Translations under genes and position numbers: made by a program
Shown here: in pieces, positions 25,385-33,940 of the stretch
How positions within the stretch are numbered: the first letter of the stretch is position 1
How the letters are laid out: every line of letters starts with the position of its first letter
From: Nonomuraea glycinis
Lineage (GTDB): Bacteria > Actinomycetota > Actinomycetes > Streptosporangiales > Streptosporangiaceae
DNA: 64,000 nucleotides
Assembly: GCF_014646515.1 (NCBI RefSeq)
Contig: NZ_BMNK01000005.1
Location: 62,001-126,000 of the forward strand
Direction: 5' to 3'
The notes under the pieces: model-generated
Told to the model about the DNA's origin: nothing
What the model saw: the letters and a program-made list of their open reading frames with translations, nothing else
Databases searched by the model: none

Positions 25385-26527
25385 CTACGAGGAGGACGAG
25401 CGGACGATCAGGCGGGGTTCGATGACGGTTCGGTGGGCGGGGCGTTGGGGGTCGGGGTCCGCCAGGCGGGCCGTGAGCAGGGCGAAGGCCGCGCGGCCGA
25501 TGGCCGACTTGGGCGGGCGGACGGCCGTCAGGGGCGGGTCGCACAGCTCGGCGACCTCGTCGTCGTAGGTGACCACGGTGAGGTCGCCCGGCATCCGGAT
25601 GCCGCGTTCCTGGCAGCGTTCGACCAGGCTGATCGCCTCCGGGTCCGAGTGCACCAGCAGCGCGGTCGCGCCTGAGGACAGGCACTTGTCGAGCACCTCG
25701 TCGAGCTGCTTGGGCCACTCGGGGTGCCGCTGGTCGACCGTGGTGACGTCGAGCGCGCCGTCCAGCCGGAGGCCGAGCTCCTCGCACGCCTGCCGCCAGC
25801 CGCGCCGTACATGCGGAGCCGTCGGACTCTGCAGGGTCGTGACCACCCCGACGTGTCGGTGGCCGAGCGCGGCGAGGTGCCGTACGGCCATCGTGGCGCC
25901 GAGCGCGTGGTCGCTGACCACCGACTCCATCGCCTCCTGGTAGGGCCCGACGGTGGCGGTGCGTTCGATGAGGACCACCGGCACGTCGGTGTGCTGCAGC
26001 CAGCGCACCAGCGCCTCCCCGTCGGCGCCGGTGGTGGTGGGCGCGACCAGCAGCCCGTCCACCCCCAGCGACTCGACCAGCCAGGAGAGCTGGCGGCGCT
26101 CGTCGGCGGCCTGGTAGGTGGCCCCGCGCAGCACGATCCGGGCGCCGGACGCCGCCGCGGCCTCGCGGACGCCGCGGATCACGTCGGGCCAGTAGTAGTC
26201 GAGCGACGGTACGACGACCCCGATGGTGAGCTGTCCCGCGCGGGCGGCCACCGGATGCGGCGCCGCCTGCGGGGGCGGCGCCCCCTCCGGGTCCTTGACG
26301 GCGAGCGTGTCCGCGAGCGCGCCACCATGGAGTACGGCCCCGCCGCGCACCCGGCGGATGATCCCCTGAGAGGCGAGCAGCGCGATGTCGCGCCGCACGG
26401 TGATCGCGGAGACGTCGAGCTCCGTGGCGAGATCATTGACGCGTACGACCCCGCGCCGGCGCAGCAGCTCGACCACCTGGGCACGCCGCTCGTCAGGCAG
26501 CGGCGTAGGAGCTTCGGGAACGGTCAT
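25385..26527 (-). CDS. DeoR-type HTH / LacI-type sensor hybrid regulator
   Basis: A 380-residue regulator. A DeoR-like winged helix-turn-helix occupies residues 12-70 (RRAQVVELLRRRGVVRVNDL followed by AITVRRDIALL), and a LacI-like periplasmic-binding effector domain runs from about 98 to the end (IGVVVPSLDYYWPDVIRGV to TAVRPPKSAIGRAAF). It lies directly downstream of the heparinase-like gene and is probably co-transcribed. The shared CGATC-N6-GATCG sites before the heparinase gene and at 16.0 kb are good candidates for its operators. A duplicated junction separates it from the heparinase gene; its own ribosome binding site is GGAGGTGCG before ATG 26527. Confidence 0.88.
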   Translation of the reverse strand: MTVPEAPTPLPDERRAQVVELLRRRGVVRVNDLATELDVSAITVRRDIALLASQGIIRRVRGGAVLHGGALADTLAVKDPEGAPPPQAAPHPVAARAGQLTIGVVVPSLDYYWPDVIRGVREAAAASGARIVLRGATYQAADERRQLSWLVESLGVDGLLVAPTTTGADGEALVRWLQHTDVPVVLIERTATVGPYQEAMESVVSDHALGATMAVRHLAALGHRHVGVVTTLQSPTAPHVRRGWRQACEELGLRLDGALDVTTVDQRHPEWPKQLDEVLDKCLSSGATALLVHSDPEAISLVERCQERGIRMPGDLTVVTYDDEVAELCDPPLTAVRPPKSAIGRAAFALLTARLADPDPQRPAHRTVIEPRLIVRSSSS

Positions 26528-26606
26528 GCGCGCACCTCCACAGGCAGCGACGTGGGGAAGCGGGAGACAGGCGGCGACGTGGGCACGGTCATGCGCGCAC
26601 CTCCAC
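26521..26606. repeat. Duplicated stop/start junction with bridging mini-ORF
   Basis: A 21-base string beginning CGGTCATGCGCGCACC occurs at 26521-26541 and again at 26586-26606. On the minus strand each copy holds GGAGGTGCGCGCATGACC, a ribosome binding site plus start codon. The heparinase stop overlaps the first ATG (ATGA); that ATG opens a 22-codon frame (26592-26524) whose stop overlaps the true regulator ATG. It looks like a 65-base tandem duplication of an originally overlapping junction. Confidence 0.8.
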
Positions 26607-28502
26607 CTGGACCTGGAGTGCGCCGCGTGCCGTGTCGGGCAGGCGCAGCTCCAGCCGGGTCAGCCGCTCGCCCCACACCGAGGAGAGCATCGGATCGTCC
26701 AGCTCGCGGACGGTGAGCGAGCCCGTGGCCAGCTCCGGGTCCCAGCTGACGAGCACGTCGCGGGCGCCCTCCAACGGCCGCACCACCACCTGCCCGGAGG
26801 CGAGCTCCACCCGCCCGGCCAGCAGGAAGTGCAGGAAGCTGGGCGAGGCGCCGTCGCCGTCGAAGCTCCAGGCGTCCTCGATCGTGACGAGCGACGCGGC
26901 CCGGTCGAGCCGGGCCGTCCGCCGCCACTGCCGCAGCCCTTCCACCGGGTACGCCGCCGCCAGATCCATCCGGGCCGCGAAGACCCCGGACTCGTCCGTC
27001 ACCTCGACGTCGCGCGCCAGGAACCGGCGGCCCTGCCCCTGCGCCGTGCCCCGTACCTCAGGAACGCTGTGCCAGTCGCTCCGCATCGTCCAGATCGCGT
27101 ACCGGTCCGGACTGAACGTCTGCGCGGTGTACATGGGCCGCCCGGCGTCGACGATGACCGGCACCCCGTCCACGGCGACGACGACGGTGCCGACATCGTT
27201 GTGGTTGTGGTTCTCGTCGTTGTGCCCGCCCTTGATCGCGAGCGTGAGGCCGAGCGATGTCCCGGCGGCGGTTCGCGCGAGGCCCACCTGGGTGCCCGGC
27301 AGCCAGACGCCGGGGACCAGGGGCGGCGCGCCCGGCACGACCCGCCGCCACTCGGCGTCGGCCAGCTCGATCAGCGCCCGCCCGAGCTCGGCCGAGACGG
27401 AGACCGCGCCTCGATGGGCGGCGGCGTGCCGGGCCACGTCCTGCTCGCCCAGCCGGCGACCCCACCGGTAAGGCACCTGCCAGGGCACCTCACCGGACGG
27501 CCGGGCCCGCGCGTCGGCGAAGTTGAGGTACCACGGCCCGCCCAGCTGCATGCGGTGCGGGAAACGTACGGTCTCCCGGACGACCGGCACCCGCGCGGCG
27601 CTCAGCGTCCCCGAGGTGGCGTGCTCCAGCACGTCGAGGGCCTCCAGCGCGCGGCAGGCGCCGTTCCACCAGTATTCGTAGCCCTCGTCGATCGAGCCGT
27701 CGTCCGGCAGCGCCGCGAGGTAGCGGTCGATGCCCTCGACGGCGAGCGCCACCTGCCGCGCCCGCTCGTCGCCCGGCTCGCTCAGGCGCAGGGCGGCCAC
27801 GAGGATGTTGCCGCAGATCCACGGGCACCAGTTGTGCACGTGGCCGTCGAGCCCGAGCCAGTGCCAGTCGCGCCGCCGGGTGAACGGCTCCAGCACCCGC
27901 ACGCGCACCTCCGCCCGCACTCGCGCACGCAGCCCTGGGAAGCGCGCGTCGAGCCGCGCCCCGAGCGCGTGGTCGGCCCAGGCCAGCTGGGCGGCCACGT
28001 CGGCGGCGCCCAGGTCGAGGCAGGGCTCGCCCAGGTCGGGCAGGACCGTCCCGTTGGGCCGGCACGACTCCTCATGGGCCGGCCAGCACCACGAGCTCTG
28101 CTCGCACAGCAGCACCATCCCGTCGGCGGCCTCGTCCAGCCACCGCTCCGCCCCGCTCGCCACCGCCATCAGCACGGCCCGGGTCAGCCGGTCCTGACGC
28201 TCGAACACCTGACTCTCGTAGTCGGTACGGTTTCCGTCTCCGGCGCGGAAGTAGCGCGCGTACTGCGAGGCCAGCGGCTGCGGCCACGGTGTCCCCCGCT
28301 CGGCCTCGGCCCGCGCCCGCACCGCACTCAGCGGATCTCCGTCACCGTCGGCGGCGGGAGGCGCCGGTAGCGCGGCGTCCGGCGGCAGCAGGCTGTGCGC
28401 CAGGCGCTCCCAGGAGGCCGCGGCTCCCCAGGCGGTGAGCAGCGGACCGGGGTCCGTGGTGTCCGGGCGGCGGATCGGGGAGCCGGTTGCGGTGTTCGTC
28501 AT
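26589..28502 (-). CDS. Heparinase II/III-like polysaccharide lyase
   Basis: A 637-residue protein. An N-terminal alpha/alpha toroid (about 60-340) contains WCWPAHE, HWHWLGLDGHVHNWCPWICGN-type aromatic and histidine residues, and YEYWWNGACRALEAL. It is followed by a heparinase II/III beta-sandwich domain with KGGHNDENHNHNDVGTVVV, the family's conserved His/Asn region, near residues 425-445. Lyases of this family cleave uronic-acid polysaccharides (heparan sulphate, alginate, ulvan). No signal peptide is visible, so it would act on imported oligosaccharides or another substrate. GAGGAGG precedes the ATG. It is followed by its probable regulator. Confidence 0.85.
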   Translation of the reverse strand: MTNTATGSPIRRPDTTDPGPLLTAWGAAASWERLAHSLLPPDAALPAPPAADGDGDPLSAVRARAEAERGTPWPQPLASQYARYFRAGDGNRTDYESQVFERQDRLTRAVLMAVASGAERWLDEAADGMVLLCEQSSWCWPAHEESCRPNGTVLPDLGEPCLDLGAADVAAQLAWADHALGARLDARFPGLRARVRAEVRVRVLEPFTRRRDWHWLGLDGHVHNWCPWICGNILVAALRLSEPGDERARQVALAVEGIDRYLAALPDDGSIDEGYEYWWNGACRALEALDVLEHATSGTLSAARVPVVRETVRFPHRMQLGGPWYLNFADARARPSGEVPWQVPYRWGRRLGEQDVARHAAAHRGAVSVSAELGRALIELADAEWRRVVPGAPPLVPGVWLPGTQVGLARTAAGTSLGLTLAIKGGHNDENHNHNDVGTVVVAVDGVPVIVDAGRPMYTAQTFSPDRYAIWTMRSDWHSVPEVRGTAQGQGRRFLARDVEVTDESGVFAARMDLAAAYPVEGLRQWRRTARLDRAASLVTIEDAWSFDGDGASPSFLHFLLAGRVELASGQVVVRPLEGARDVLVSWDPELATGSLTVRELDDPMLSSVWGERLTRLELRLPDTARGALQVQVEVRA

Positions 28503-28529
28503 AGTCCTCCTCGCGGGGACCCATAGTAC

Positions 28530-28545
28530 CGATCGGATTTGATCG
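28530..28545. promoter_or_regulatory. CGATC-N6-GATCG operator before the heparinase gene
   Basis: CGATCGGATTTGATCG lies 28 bases before the heparinase start codon. It matches CGATCGTTATTGATCG at 15997-16012 at 13 of 16 positions, including both pentamer arms. A second TTGAT/ATCAA inverted pair (28539-28543, 28553-28557) overlaps it. The downstream DeoR/LacI hybrid regulator is the likely ligand. Confidence 0.55.
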
Positions 28546-28640
28546 AAGATGAATCAACAGAGCACTCCACCGGACCAAGCGATCGGGTGCAGTCGCCAAC
28601 ATGCGCCCCACCCGAGGCCGTCGGCCGGGTTCCCGGTGTG

Positions 28641-29093
28641 CTAACTGCTTTCGAAGGCGATGACTTCTTCCAAGGCGCGCCGCAGCATGGCGACCTGGTC
28701 CCCGCCGAGATGCCGCGACCACCGCTGCTCGACATCCGCGAGGATCCGGGCCGCTGCGACCTGGGCCATCCTGCCCTGGCCGGTCAACCGGATGATCTTC
28801 GCGCGTCGATCGCCCGCATCGGCCACCCGTTCGACGTAACCGTGATCCTCCAACTCGCCGACCAGTTCGCCGATCGCCTGCTTGGTCAGTCCGGAGCGTT
28901 CGGCGAGGGTGGTCAGTCGCGAGCCTTCGGCGTCGATGAACCGGAAGACGGAGCCGTGCACGTACCGGATTCCCTCGAACCCTTCATCGGCCAGTCGCTG
29001 GTGAAGTCGCCCGAGTGCGATGTCCTTGGCCTGTGTGAGCAGGGTGGGGAGCGGCACTCTGGGCTCGTCTTCTCGTCCGGATCGCGTCGTCAT
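28641..29093 (-). CDS. MarR-family transcriptional regulator
   Basis: A 150-residue repressor. The winged helix lies at about 55-110 (GSRLTTLAERSGLTKQAIGELVGELEDHGYVERV, then the wing DRRAKIIRLTGQGR). Dimerisation helices flank it on both sides. It is divergent from an alpha/beta-hydrolase gene, a common arrangement in which MarR controls itself and the enzyme. The 115-base gap carries two related operator-like sites. ATG 29093 is chosen as the first in-frame ATG with a reasonable N-terminus; its ribosome binding site is weak. Confidence 0.88.
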   Translation of the reverse strand: MTTRSGREDEPRVPLPTLLTQAKDIALGRLHQRLADEGFEGIRYVHGSVFRFIDAEGSRLTTLAERSGLTKQAIGELVGELEDHGYVERVADAGDRRAKIIRLTGQGRMAQVAAARILADVEQRWSRHLGGDQVAMLRRALEEVIAFESS

Positions 29094-29127
29094 CAGCGTG
29101 CGCGGTGCCCTTCCTCCAAGCGATTTC

Positions 29128-29180
29128 GTCAGGCAGCTTGACGGTATCAGCACGCATGGTAAAGTCGCCTGACTGTCAGG
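29128..29180 (+). promoter_or_regulatory. Esterase promoter overlapped by MarR-type operators
   Basis: TTGACG (29138-29143) and TAAAGT (29160-29165), 16 bases apart, make a plausible promoter for the esterase gene. CCTGACTGTCAGG (29168-29180) is a perfect palindrome at the expected start of transcription. GTCAGGCAGCTTGAC (29129-29143) covers the -35 box and nearly repeats GTCAGGTGGCTTGAC (29175-29189). The two sites fit repression by the divergent MarR. Confidence 0.6.
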
Positions 29181-29208
29181 TGGCTTGACTAATTCCGAAG
29201 GGCTGAAA

Positions 29209-30045
29209 ATGCGAAACCCTGCCGAACAGCGCGAGCAGTTCGCGGCCATGCTCACCAGGCCCATACCCGCGGATGTCCACTCCTCGGCGACGACACTCGG
29301 CGGGCGGCCGGCGCTGGAGCTGCGGATCGAGGCGCCCGGCACGACCGGCGAGGACGTGCTGCTGTACTTCCACGGCGGCGGTTTCGTGGTCGGGTCGGCT
29401 CGTGTCACCGCCCACCTCACCCTCGCGCTGCTGCGGCACCTCGACGGCCGGGCGGTCTCGCTCGACTACCGGCTGGCGCCGGAGCATCCGTTCCCGGCCG
29501 CGCCCGACGACTGCCTGGCGGCCTACCGCGAGCTGCTGGACTCCGGCGCCGACCCCCGGCGGCTGGTGATCGCGGGTGACTCGGCCGGGGCCGCCCTGGC
29601 CGTCATCACCATGATGCGCGCCCGAGACGCGGGCCTGCCGATGCCGGCGGGGGCGGTCCTGTTCTCGCCGGCGGTCGATCTCACCCTCAGCGGCCCGAGC
29701 ATGCGGTCCAAGAACGGGGTCGACCCGATCTTCACTCCGGCCGATCTCGAGTGGTACTTCGATCAGTACATCGCCGGCGGTGACAGATCGGGGCCTGAGG
29801 CGAGCCCGGTCTTCGCCGACCTCGCCGGGCTGCCGCCCCTGCTGATCCAGGTCGGCTCGAGCGAGGTGCTGCTGGACGACGCCGTACGGCTGGCCGGGCA
29901 CGCCGGGGCCGCCGAGGTCGCGGTGACGCTGGAGGTGGTTCCGGGTAAACCGCACGTGTTCCAGCACGACGGATCAGCCGAGGCGGAAGCGGCGCTGGAG
30001 CGGGCCGGTCAGTTCCTGGCGCTCCGGCTTCGTGGTGATCTTTAG
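29209..30045 (+). CDS. Alpha/beta hydrolase, HSL-type esterase
   Basis: A 278-residue esterase of the hormone-sensitive-lipase group (acetyl/short-chain acyl esterase). The oxyanion-hole motif HGGGF is near residue 58, the nucleophile elbow GDSAG near 124, and the Asp and His of the triad fit SSEVLLDD and GKPHVFQHD near the C-terminus. The YRLAPEHPFPA segment is also characteristic. ATG 29209 has GAAGGG upstream; a TTG eight codons earlier is a weaker choice. It is divergent from a MarR gene whose predicted sites overlap its promoter, suggesting induction by a small acyl or phenolic compound. Confidence 0.9.
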   Translation: MRNPAEQREQFAAMLTRPIPADVHSSATTLGGRPALELRIEAPGTTGEDVLLYFHGGGFVVGSARVTAHLTLALLRHLDGRAVSLDYRLAPEHPFPAAPDDCLAAYRELLDSGADPRRLVIAGDSAGAALAVITMMRARDAGLPMPAGAVLFSPAVDLTLSGPSMRSKNGVDPIFTPADLEWYFDQYIAGGDRSGPEASPVFADLAGLPPLLIQVGSSEVLLDDAVRLAGHAGAAEVAVTLEVVPGKPHVFQHDGSAEAEAALERAGQFLALRLRGDL

Positions 30046-30107
30046 AATACGGTGATCGCGGAGCTCTCGGATACCCGAGGCGGACCGGTGGGGGGAAGTG
30101 CGTAGGC

Positions 30108-30857
30108 GTGTCCGAGCAGGGCGGAGCCGGGGTGGGCAGGAAGAGATGGTCCCGGTCGCGGAAGTGGTCGTCGATCACGCTGGTGGTCGCCGTACTGCTG
30201 GCGTCCAGTGCCGTCGGGCTCTACCGGCTCATGAACGCGCGAACGTTCCAGCTCGCCGGGGAGCTCGTGCACCGGGTCGAGACGGACGAGAAGGTCGTGG
30301 CCCTGACCTTTGACGACGGGCCCGACGAGCATGCCGAGGAGATTCTCGACGTGCTGGCGGAGGAGAAGGTGAAGGCCACCTTCTTCGTGGTGGGCGCGCA
30401 GATCCAGAGCGATCCCGGGCGCGCGGCGGCGCTCGTCAAGGCGGGGCACCAGCTCGGCAACCACACCTACAGCCACCGCCGGATGGTCTTCGTCTCCTCC
30501 GGCACCGTCGCGGCCGAGGTCGAGCCCACCGACGCGCTGATCCGGCAGGCGGGCGAGCGGAGCGAGATTCCGTTCCGGCCGCCGACCGGTAAGAAGCTGC
30601 TGTCGCTGCCGCTCTACCTGGCCGAGCACGGGCGGCGGACGGTCATGTGGGACGTGGAGCCCGAATCGGCCGGCGACCCGACGGCCGCCCAGCTCGTCGC
30701 CACGGTGCGCGAGCAGGTTCGGCCCGGCTCGATCGTCCTGCTCCACCCCTGGTACGACAGCGGGCAGCGGACGCGGGGCGCTCTGCGGGGCGTCATCACG
30801 GGCCTGCGCGCCGACGGCTACCGCTTCGTCACGATCGCCGAGCTGCTCGCGCGCTGA
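30108..30857 (+). CDS. Polysaccharide deacetylase (CE4, NodB domain)
   Basis: A 249-residue protein anchored by one N-terminal membrane segment (about 22-42) with the NodB domain outside. Motif 1 is ALTFDDGPDEH with the catalytic base and metal aspartate, motif 2 is GNHTYSHRRM with the two metal histidines, motif 3 is PFRPPTGKK, and the final SIVLLHPWYDSG carries the last histidine. It should remove acetyl groups from chitin-like oligomers or peptidoglycan. GTG 30108 follows GGGGGAAG; the gene stands between the esterase and the RecQ gene. Confidence 0.88.
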   Translation: MSEQGGAGVGRKRWSRSRKWSSITLVVAVLLASSAVGLYRLMNARTFQLAGELVHRVETDEKVVALTFDDGPDEHAEEILDVLAEEKVKATFFVVGAQIQSDPGRAAALVKAGHQLGNHTYSHRRMVFVSSGTVAAEVEPTDALIRQAGERSEIPFRPPTGKKLLSLPLYLAEHGRRTVMWDVEPESAGDPTAAQLVATVREQVRPGSIVLLHPWYDSGQRTRGALRGVITGLRADGYRFVTIAELLAR

Positions 30858-30963
30858 CCGGAAGGCGCAGCGCCGGGCCTGGGGCGTGAAGTGCCCGGGG
30901 TACGGGCAGGGGAGGGCTTCGCACGGGGAGGCGGGACGCCTTTCGCGCCGGGAGAGGGGACCG

Positions 30964-32598
30964 ATGGCGGAGAAGAGCGAGGACAGGTGCGAGCGGGTGG
31001 CTCGCGACGTTCTGGGTCTGGAGGAGCTGCGGCCCGGCCAGCTGGAGGCGATGGCGGCGCTGGCCGACGGGCGCGACACGCTGGCGGTGATGCCGACCGG
31101 GGCCGGGAAGTCGGCGATCTACCAGGTGCCCGCGCTGCTCCTGAAGGGACCCACGCTCGTGGTGTCGCCGCTGATCGCGCTGCAACGTGACCAGGTGGAG
31201 GCGCTGCGCGAGCGGGACGAGGAGGCGGTCAGCCTGGACGCGACGACGTCGGCGGGGAAACGGGCCTCGTCGTTCGAGTCGTTGCGGGCGGGCGAGACGG
31301 AGTTCCTGTTCTGCGCGCCCGAGCAGCTCGCCCGGCAGGACGTGGTACGCGAGCTGGCCGCCGCGAAACCGTCGCTGCTGGTGGTGGACGAGGCCCACTG
31401 CGTGTCCGCGTGGGGGCACGACTTCCGCCCGGACTACCTGCGGCTCGGCGCCGTCGCCGAGGCGCTGGGCCACCCGGTGATCGCGGCCCTGACCGCCACG
31501 GCGGCGCCGCCGGTGCGGGCGGAGATCGTCGAGGGGCTCGGCATGCGCGATCCGCTGCAGGTCGTGCGGGGGTTCGACCGGGCCAACATCCGGCTGGAGG
31601 TACGCAGATCCGACGGCGACGGCGTCGAGCAGGTGGCCGAGGCGGTCGGGGAGCTGGACGTACCCGGTCTGGTCTATGCCGGCACCCGCAGGCGGACCGG
31701 TGAGCTGGCGGGGCGGCTCGTGGCCGGCGGCGTCAGGGCGGCGGCCTATCACGCGGGCCTGCGCCGGGCCGAGCGTGACGCGGTGCAGGAGGCGTTCATG
31801 GCGGGGGAGGTGGACGTCGTGGTGGCCACCAGCGCCTTCGGGATGGGGATCGACAAGCCGGATGTCCGGTTCGTCGTGCATGCGCAGGTGCCCGGATCGC
31901 TGGACTCGTACTACCAGGAGATCGGCCGGGCGGGCCGGGACGGGGAGCCGGCCGCCGGCGTGCTGTTCTACCGCGAGGAGGACCTGGGGCTGCAGCGGTT
32001 CTTCACCGGCGCGCTGCCGGACGAGCAGACGCTCGCCCGCGTCGCGGAGGCGGTGCGGGACGGTGGGCGGGCGGACCGCAAACGGCTGCGCGAGCGGCTG
32101 GACCTCACGGCGCGGCGGCTGACCTCGCTGCTGAACCTGCTGGAGAAGGCGGGCGCGGTCAAGCTTGGCACCCGTACGGTCACATGGTCGGGACAGGAGC
32201 CGGCCGAGGCGGCCCGGGCCGCACGGGCGGTGGCCGAGCGGCACCGCGACATCGAGCGGACCCGCCTGGAGATGATGCGCCGCTACGCCGAGCAGCGGGA
32301 CTGCCGCCGGGTGTTCCTGCTCGGCTACTTCGGCGAGCAGCTCGCCGAACCGTGCGGCAACTGCGACACCTGCCGGGCCGGGACGGCGGCCGAGCGCAAC
32401 GGCGTCGAGGAGGGGCCCTTCCCGATGCACGCCCGCGTCGAGCACACCGTGTGGGGGCCGGGAGAGGTCATCCGCCGGGACCAGGACCGGCTCACCGTGC
32501 TCTTCCGCGACGGCGGCTACCGCGAGCTCCTGCTGTCCGCCGTGCTGGAAGAGGGGCTCATGCGCGAGCTGCGATCCGATGCCCCCGATCGGGTGTGA
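30964..32598 (+). CDS. RecQ-family ATP-dependent DNA helicase
   Basis: A 544-residue 3'-5' helicase. SF2 motifs in order: Q-like LRPGQLEAM, motif I PTGAGKSAIYQVP, motif II DEAHC (VVDEAHCVSAWGHDFRPDY, including the RecQ aromatic-rich loop), motif III LTATA, motif V ATSAFGMGIDKPDVRFVVH and motif VI QEIGRAGRDG. A RecQ zinc site follows, with cysteines in DCRRVF and CGNCDTC. There is no HRDC domain; the C-terminus (from about 475) is a short beta-rich piece (HTVWGPGEVIRRDQDRLTVLF). Actinobacteria often have several short RecQ proteins. ATG 30964 follows GGGAGAGGGG. Confidence 0.9.
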   Translation: MAEKSEDRCERVARDVLGLEELRPGQLEAMAALADGRDTLAVMPTGAGKSAIYQVPALLLKGPTLVVSPLIALQRDQVEALRERDEEAVSLDATTSAGKRASSFESLRAGETEFLFCAPEQLARQDVVRELAAAKPSLLVVDEAHCVSAWGHDFRPDYLRLGAVAEALGHPVIAALTATAAPPVRAEIVEGLGMRDPLQVVRGFDRANIRLEVRRSDGDGVEQVAEAVGELDVPGLVYAGTRRRTGELAGRLVAGGVRAAAYHAGLRRAERDAVQEAFMAGEVDVVVATSAFGMGIDKPDVRFVVHAQVPGSLDSYYQEIGRAGRDGEPAAGVLFYREEDLGLQRFFTGALPDEQTLARVAEAVRDGGRADRKRLRERLDLTARRLTSLLNLLEKAGAVKLGTRTVTWSGQEPAEAARAARAVAERHRDIERTRLEMMRRYAEQRDCRRVFLLGYFGEQLAEPCGNCDTCRAGTAAERNGVEEGPFPMHARVEHTVWGPGEVIRRDQDRLTVLFRDGGYRELLLSAVLEEGLMRELRSDAPDRV

Positions 32599-32660
32599 AG
32601 CACCGTTTTGGCGGGCACCTGGAGATGACGGTCGATATGAGCAAGATAAGGGGCTCTGAC

Positions 32661-33041
32661 ATGCAGCTTCGTGAGATGCTCCGCACCGAGCAGAGGCCGG
32701 AACGCGCGCTGGTCGCCCACACGGTACGCATGCTGTTCGACTGCGCGCAGGCCTGCACGGCGTGCGCGAGCGCCTGCCTCAGCGAGGAGCGGATCACCGC
32801 CCTGCGCAAGTCCATCAAGAACAGCCTGGACTGCGCCGATCTCTGCGAGGCGACGGCCCGCATGCTGTCCCAGGGCGGCGCCTACGACGTCGACCTCATC
32901 CGTGCCCAGATCCGCACCTGCACGGAGGTCTGCGTCCGCTCGGCCGAGGAGTGCGAACGGCGGGGCCGTGGCCCCGCCTGCGTCGAGGCCGCCCACCGGT
33001 GCGTCGAGAGCTGCCAAGCCCTCCTGGCCGAACTCGGCTGA
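32661..33041 (+). CDS. Four-helix-bundle copper-binding protein (DUF326/Csp-like)
   Basis: A 126-residue cysteine-rich protein, helical throughout, with cysteines spaced along the helices: DCAQACTACASAC, SLDCADLCEAT, TCTEVC, ECERR and ACVEAAHRCVESC. This is the DUF326 pattern of Csp-type proteins, which store or buffer Cu(I) inside a four-helix bundle. No signal peptide is present, so it would be the cytosolic form. ATG 32661 has AAGGGG seven bases upstream; in-frame ATGs at 32637 and 32625 have worse spacing. No copper ATPase or CsoR gene lies next to it. Confidence 0.85.
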   Translation: MQLREMLRTEQRPERALVAHTVRMLFDCAQACTACASACLSEERITALRKSIKNSLDCADLCEATARMLSQGGAYDVDLIRAQIRTCTEVCVRSAEECERRGRGPACVEAAHRCVESCQALLAELG

Positions 33042-33068
33042 GTCCGGGGCTGATGGCACCATGAAGGG

Positions 33069-33911
33069 GTGAGTGAGAGCGCGAGAAGGCTGCTGGCCGA
33101 GTTGGTGGCCGGTGGCGGGGTGTCGGTGCTCAGCGGGGCGGGCCTGTCGACCGAGTCGGGCATCCCGGACTACCGGGGACCGACGGGCCGGGCCCGTAAA
33201 GCCGAGCCGATGACGTATCAGCGATTCGTCGGAAGTGCGCGGGCACGGCAGCGCTACTGGGCGCGCAGCCACGTCGGGTGGCGGCAGATCGGCTCCGCCC
33301 GGCCGAACGACGGGCACCGGGCGGTGGCCGAGCTGGAGCGGCTGGGGCTGATCGCCGGGATCGTCACCCAGAACGTCGACGGCCTGCACCAGGCGGCCGG
33401 CGCGCGGCGGGTCATCGAGCTGCACGGCGGCCTCGACCGGGTGGTCTGCCTGTCGTGCCGGGAGCGCACCCCGCGCACCGAGCTGGAGCGCCGGCTGGGA
33501 GCGGCCAACGCGGACTGGGACGCCAGCGGGCGGATCAACCCCGACGGCGACGCCGTGCTCGACGACGAGCAGGTCGAGGGCTTCCGGGTGGTCGACTGCG
33601 AGAGCTGCGGCGGCCTGCTCAAACCGGACGTGATCTTCTTCGGCGAGAACGTGCCGCGCCCGCGTGTGGACGAGTGTTTCGCGCTGGTGGCGGGTGCGCG
33701 GGCGCTGCTCGTCCTCGGCTCCTCGCTGACGGTACGATCCGGCCTGCGGTTCGTGGACAAGGCGGCCGCCCTCGGCATCCCGATCGCCATCGTCAACCAG
33801 GGCCCGACCCGCGGCGACGCCGACGCCGCCCTCACCCTGGACGCCCCCCTCGGCCCGACCCTCACCGAACTCACCACCCTCCTACAACACCCCAGCCCGG
33901 CAAGCGCCTGA
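33069..33911 (+). CDS. NAD-dependent protein deacylase (sirtuin)
   Basis: A 280-residue SIR2-family enzyme that uses NAD to remove acyl groups from lysines. NAD-binding GAGLSTESGIPDYRG is at about 22-36, TQNVDGLH near 100, the catalytic histidine in IELHGGLD near 118, and the zinc cysteines in CLSC and CESC. GSSLTVRSG closes the NAD pocket. All residues for deacylation are there, so it is not one of the catalytically diverged defence SIR2 proteins. The GTG start lies 27 bases after the copper-protein stop. Confidence 0.9.
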   Translation: MSESARRLLAELVAGGGVSVLSGAGLSTESGIPDYRGPTGRARKAEPMTYQRFVGSARARQRYWARSHVGWRQIGSARPNDGHRAVAELERLGLIAGIVTQNVDGLHQAAGARRVIELHGGLDRVVCLSCRERTPRTELERRLGAANADWDASGRINPDGDAVLDDEQVEGFRVVDCESCGGLLKPDVIFFGENVPRPRVDECFALVAGARALLVLGSSLTVRSGLRFVDKAAALGIPIAIVNQGPTRGDADAALTLDAPLGPTLTELTTLLQHPSPASA

Positions 33912-33940
33912 CCCTTGGCGCGAGGGACCGTGAGCACAGA

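Noticed and set aside
30964..33911. RecQ helicase, copper protein and sirtuin as a possible defence island
   Set aside because: The sirtuin has all deacylase residues and its zinc cysteines, the helicase is an ordinary RecQ type, and there is no partner typical of SIR2 defence systems.
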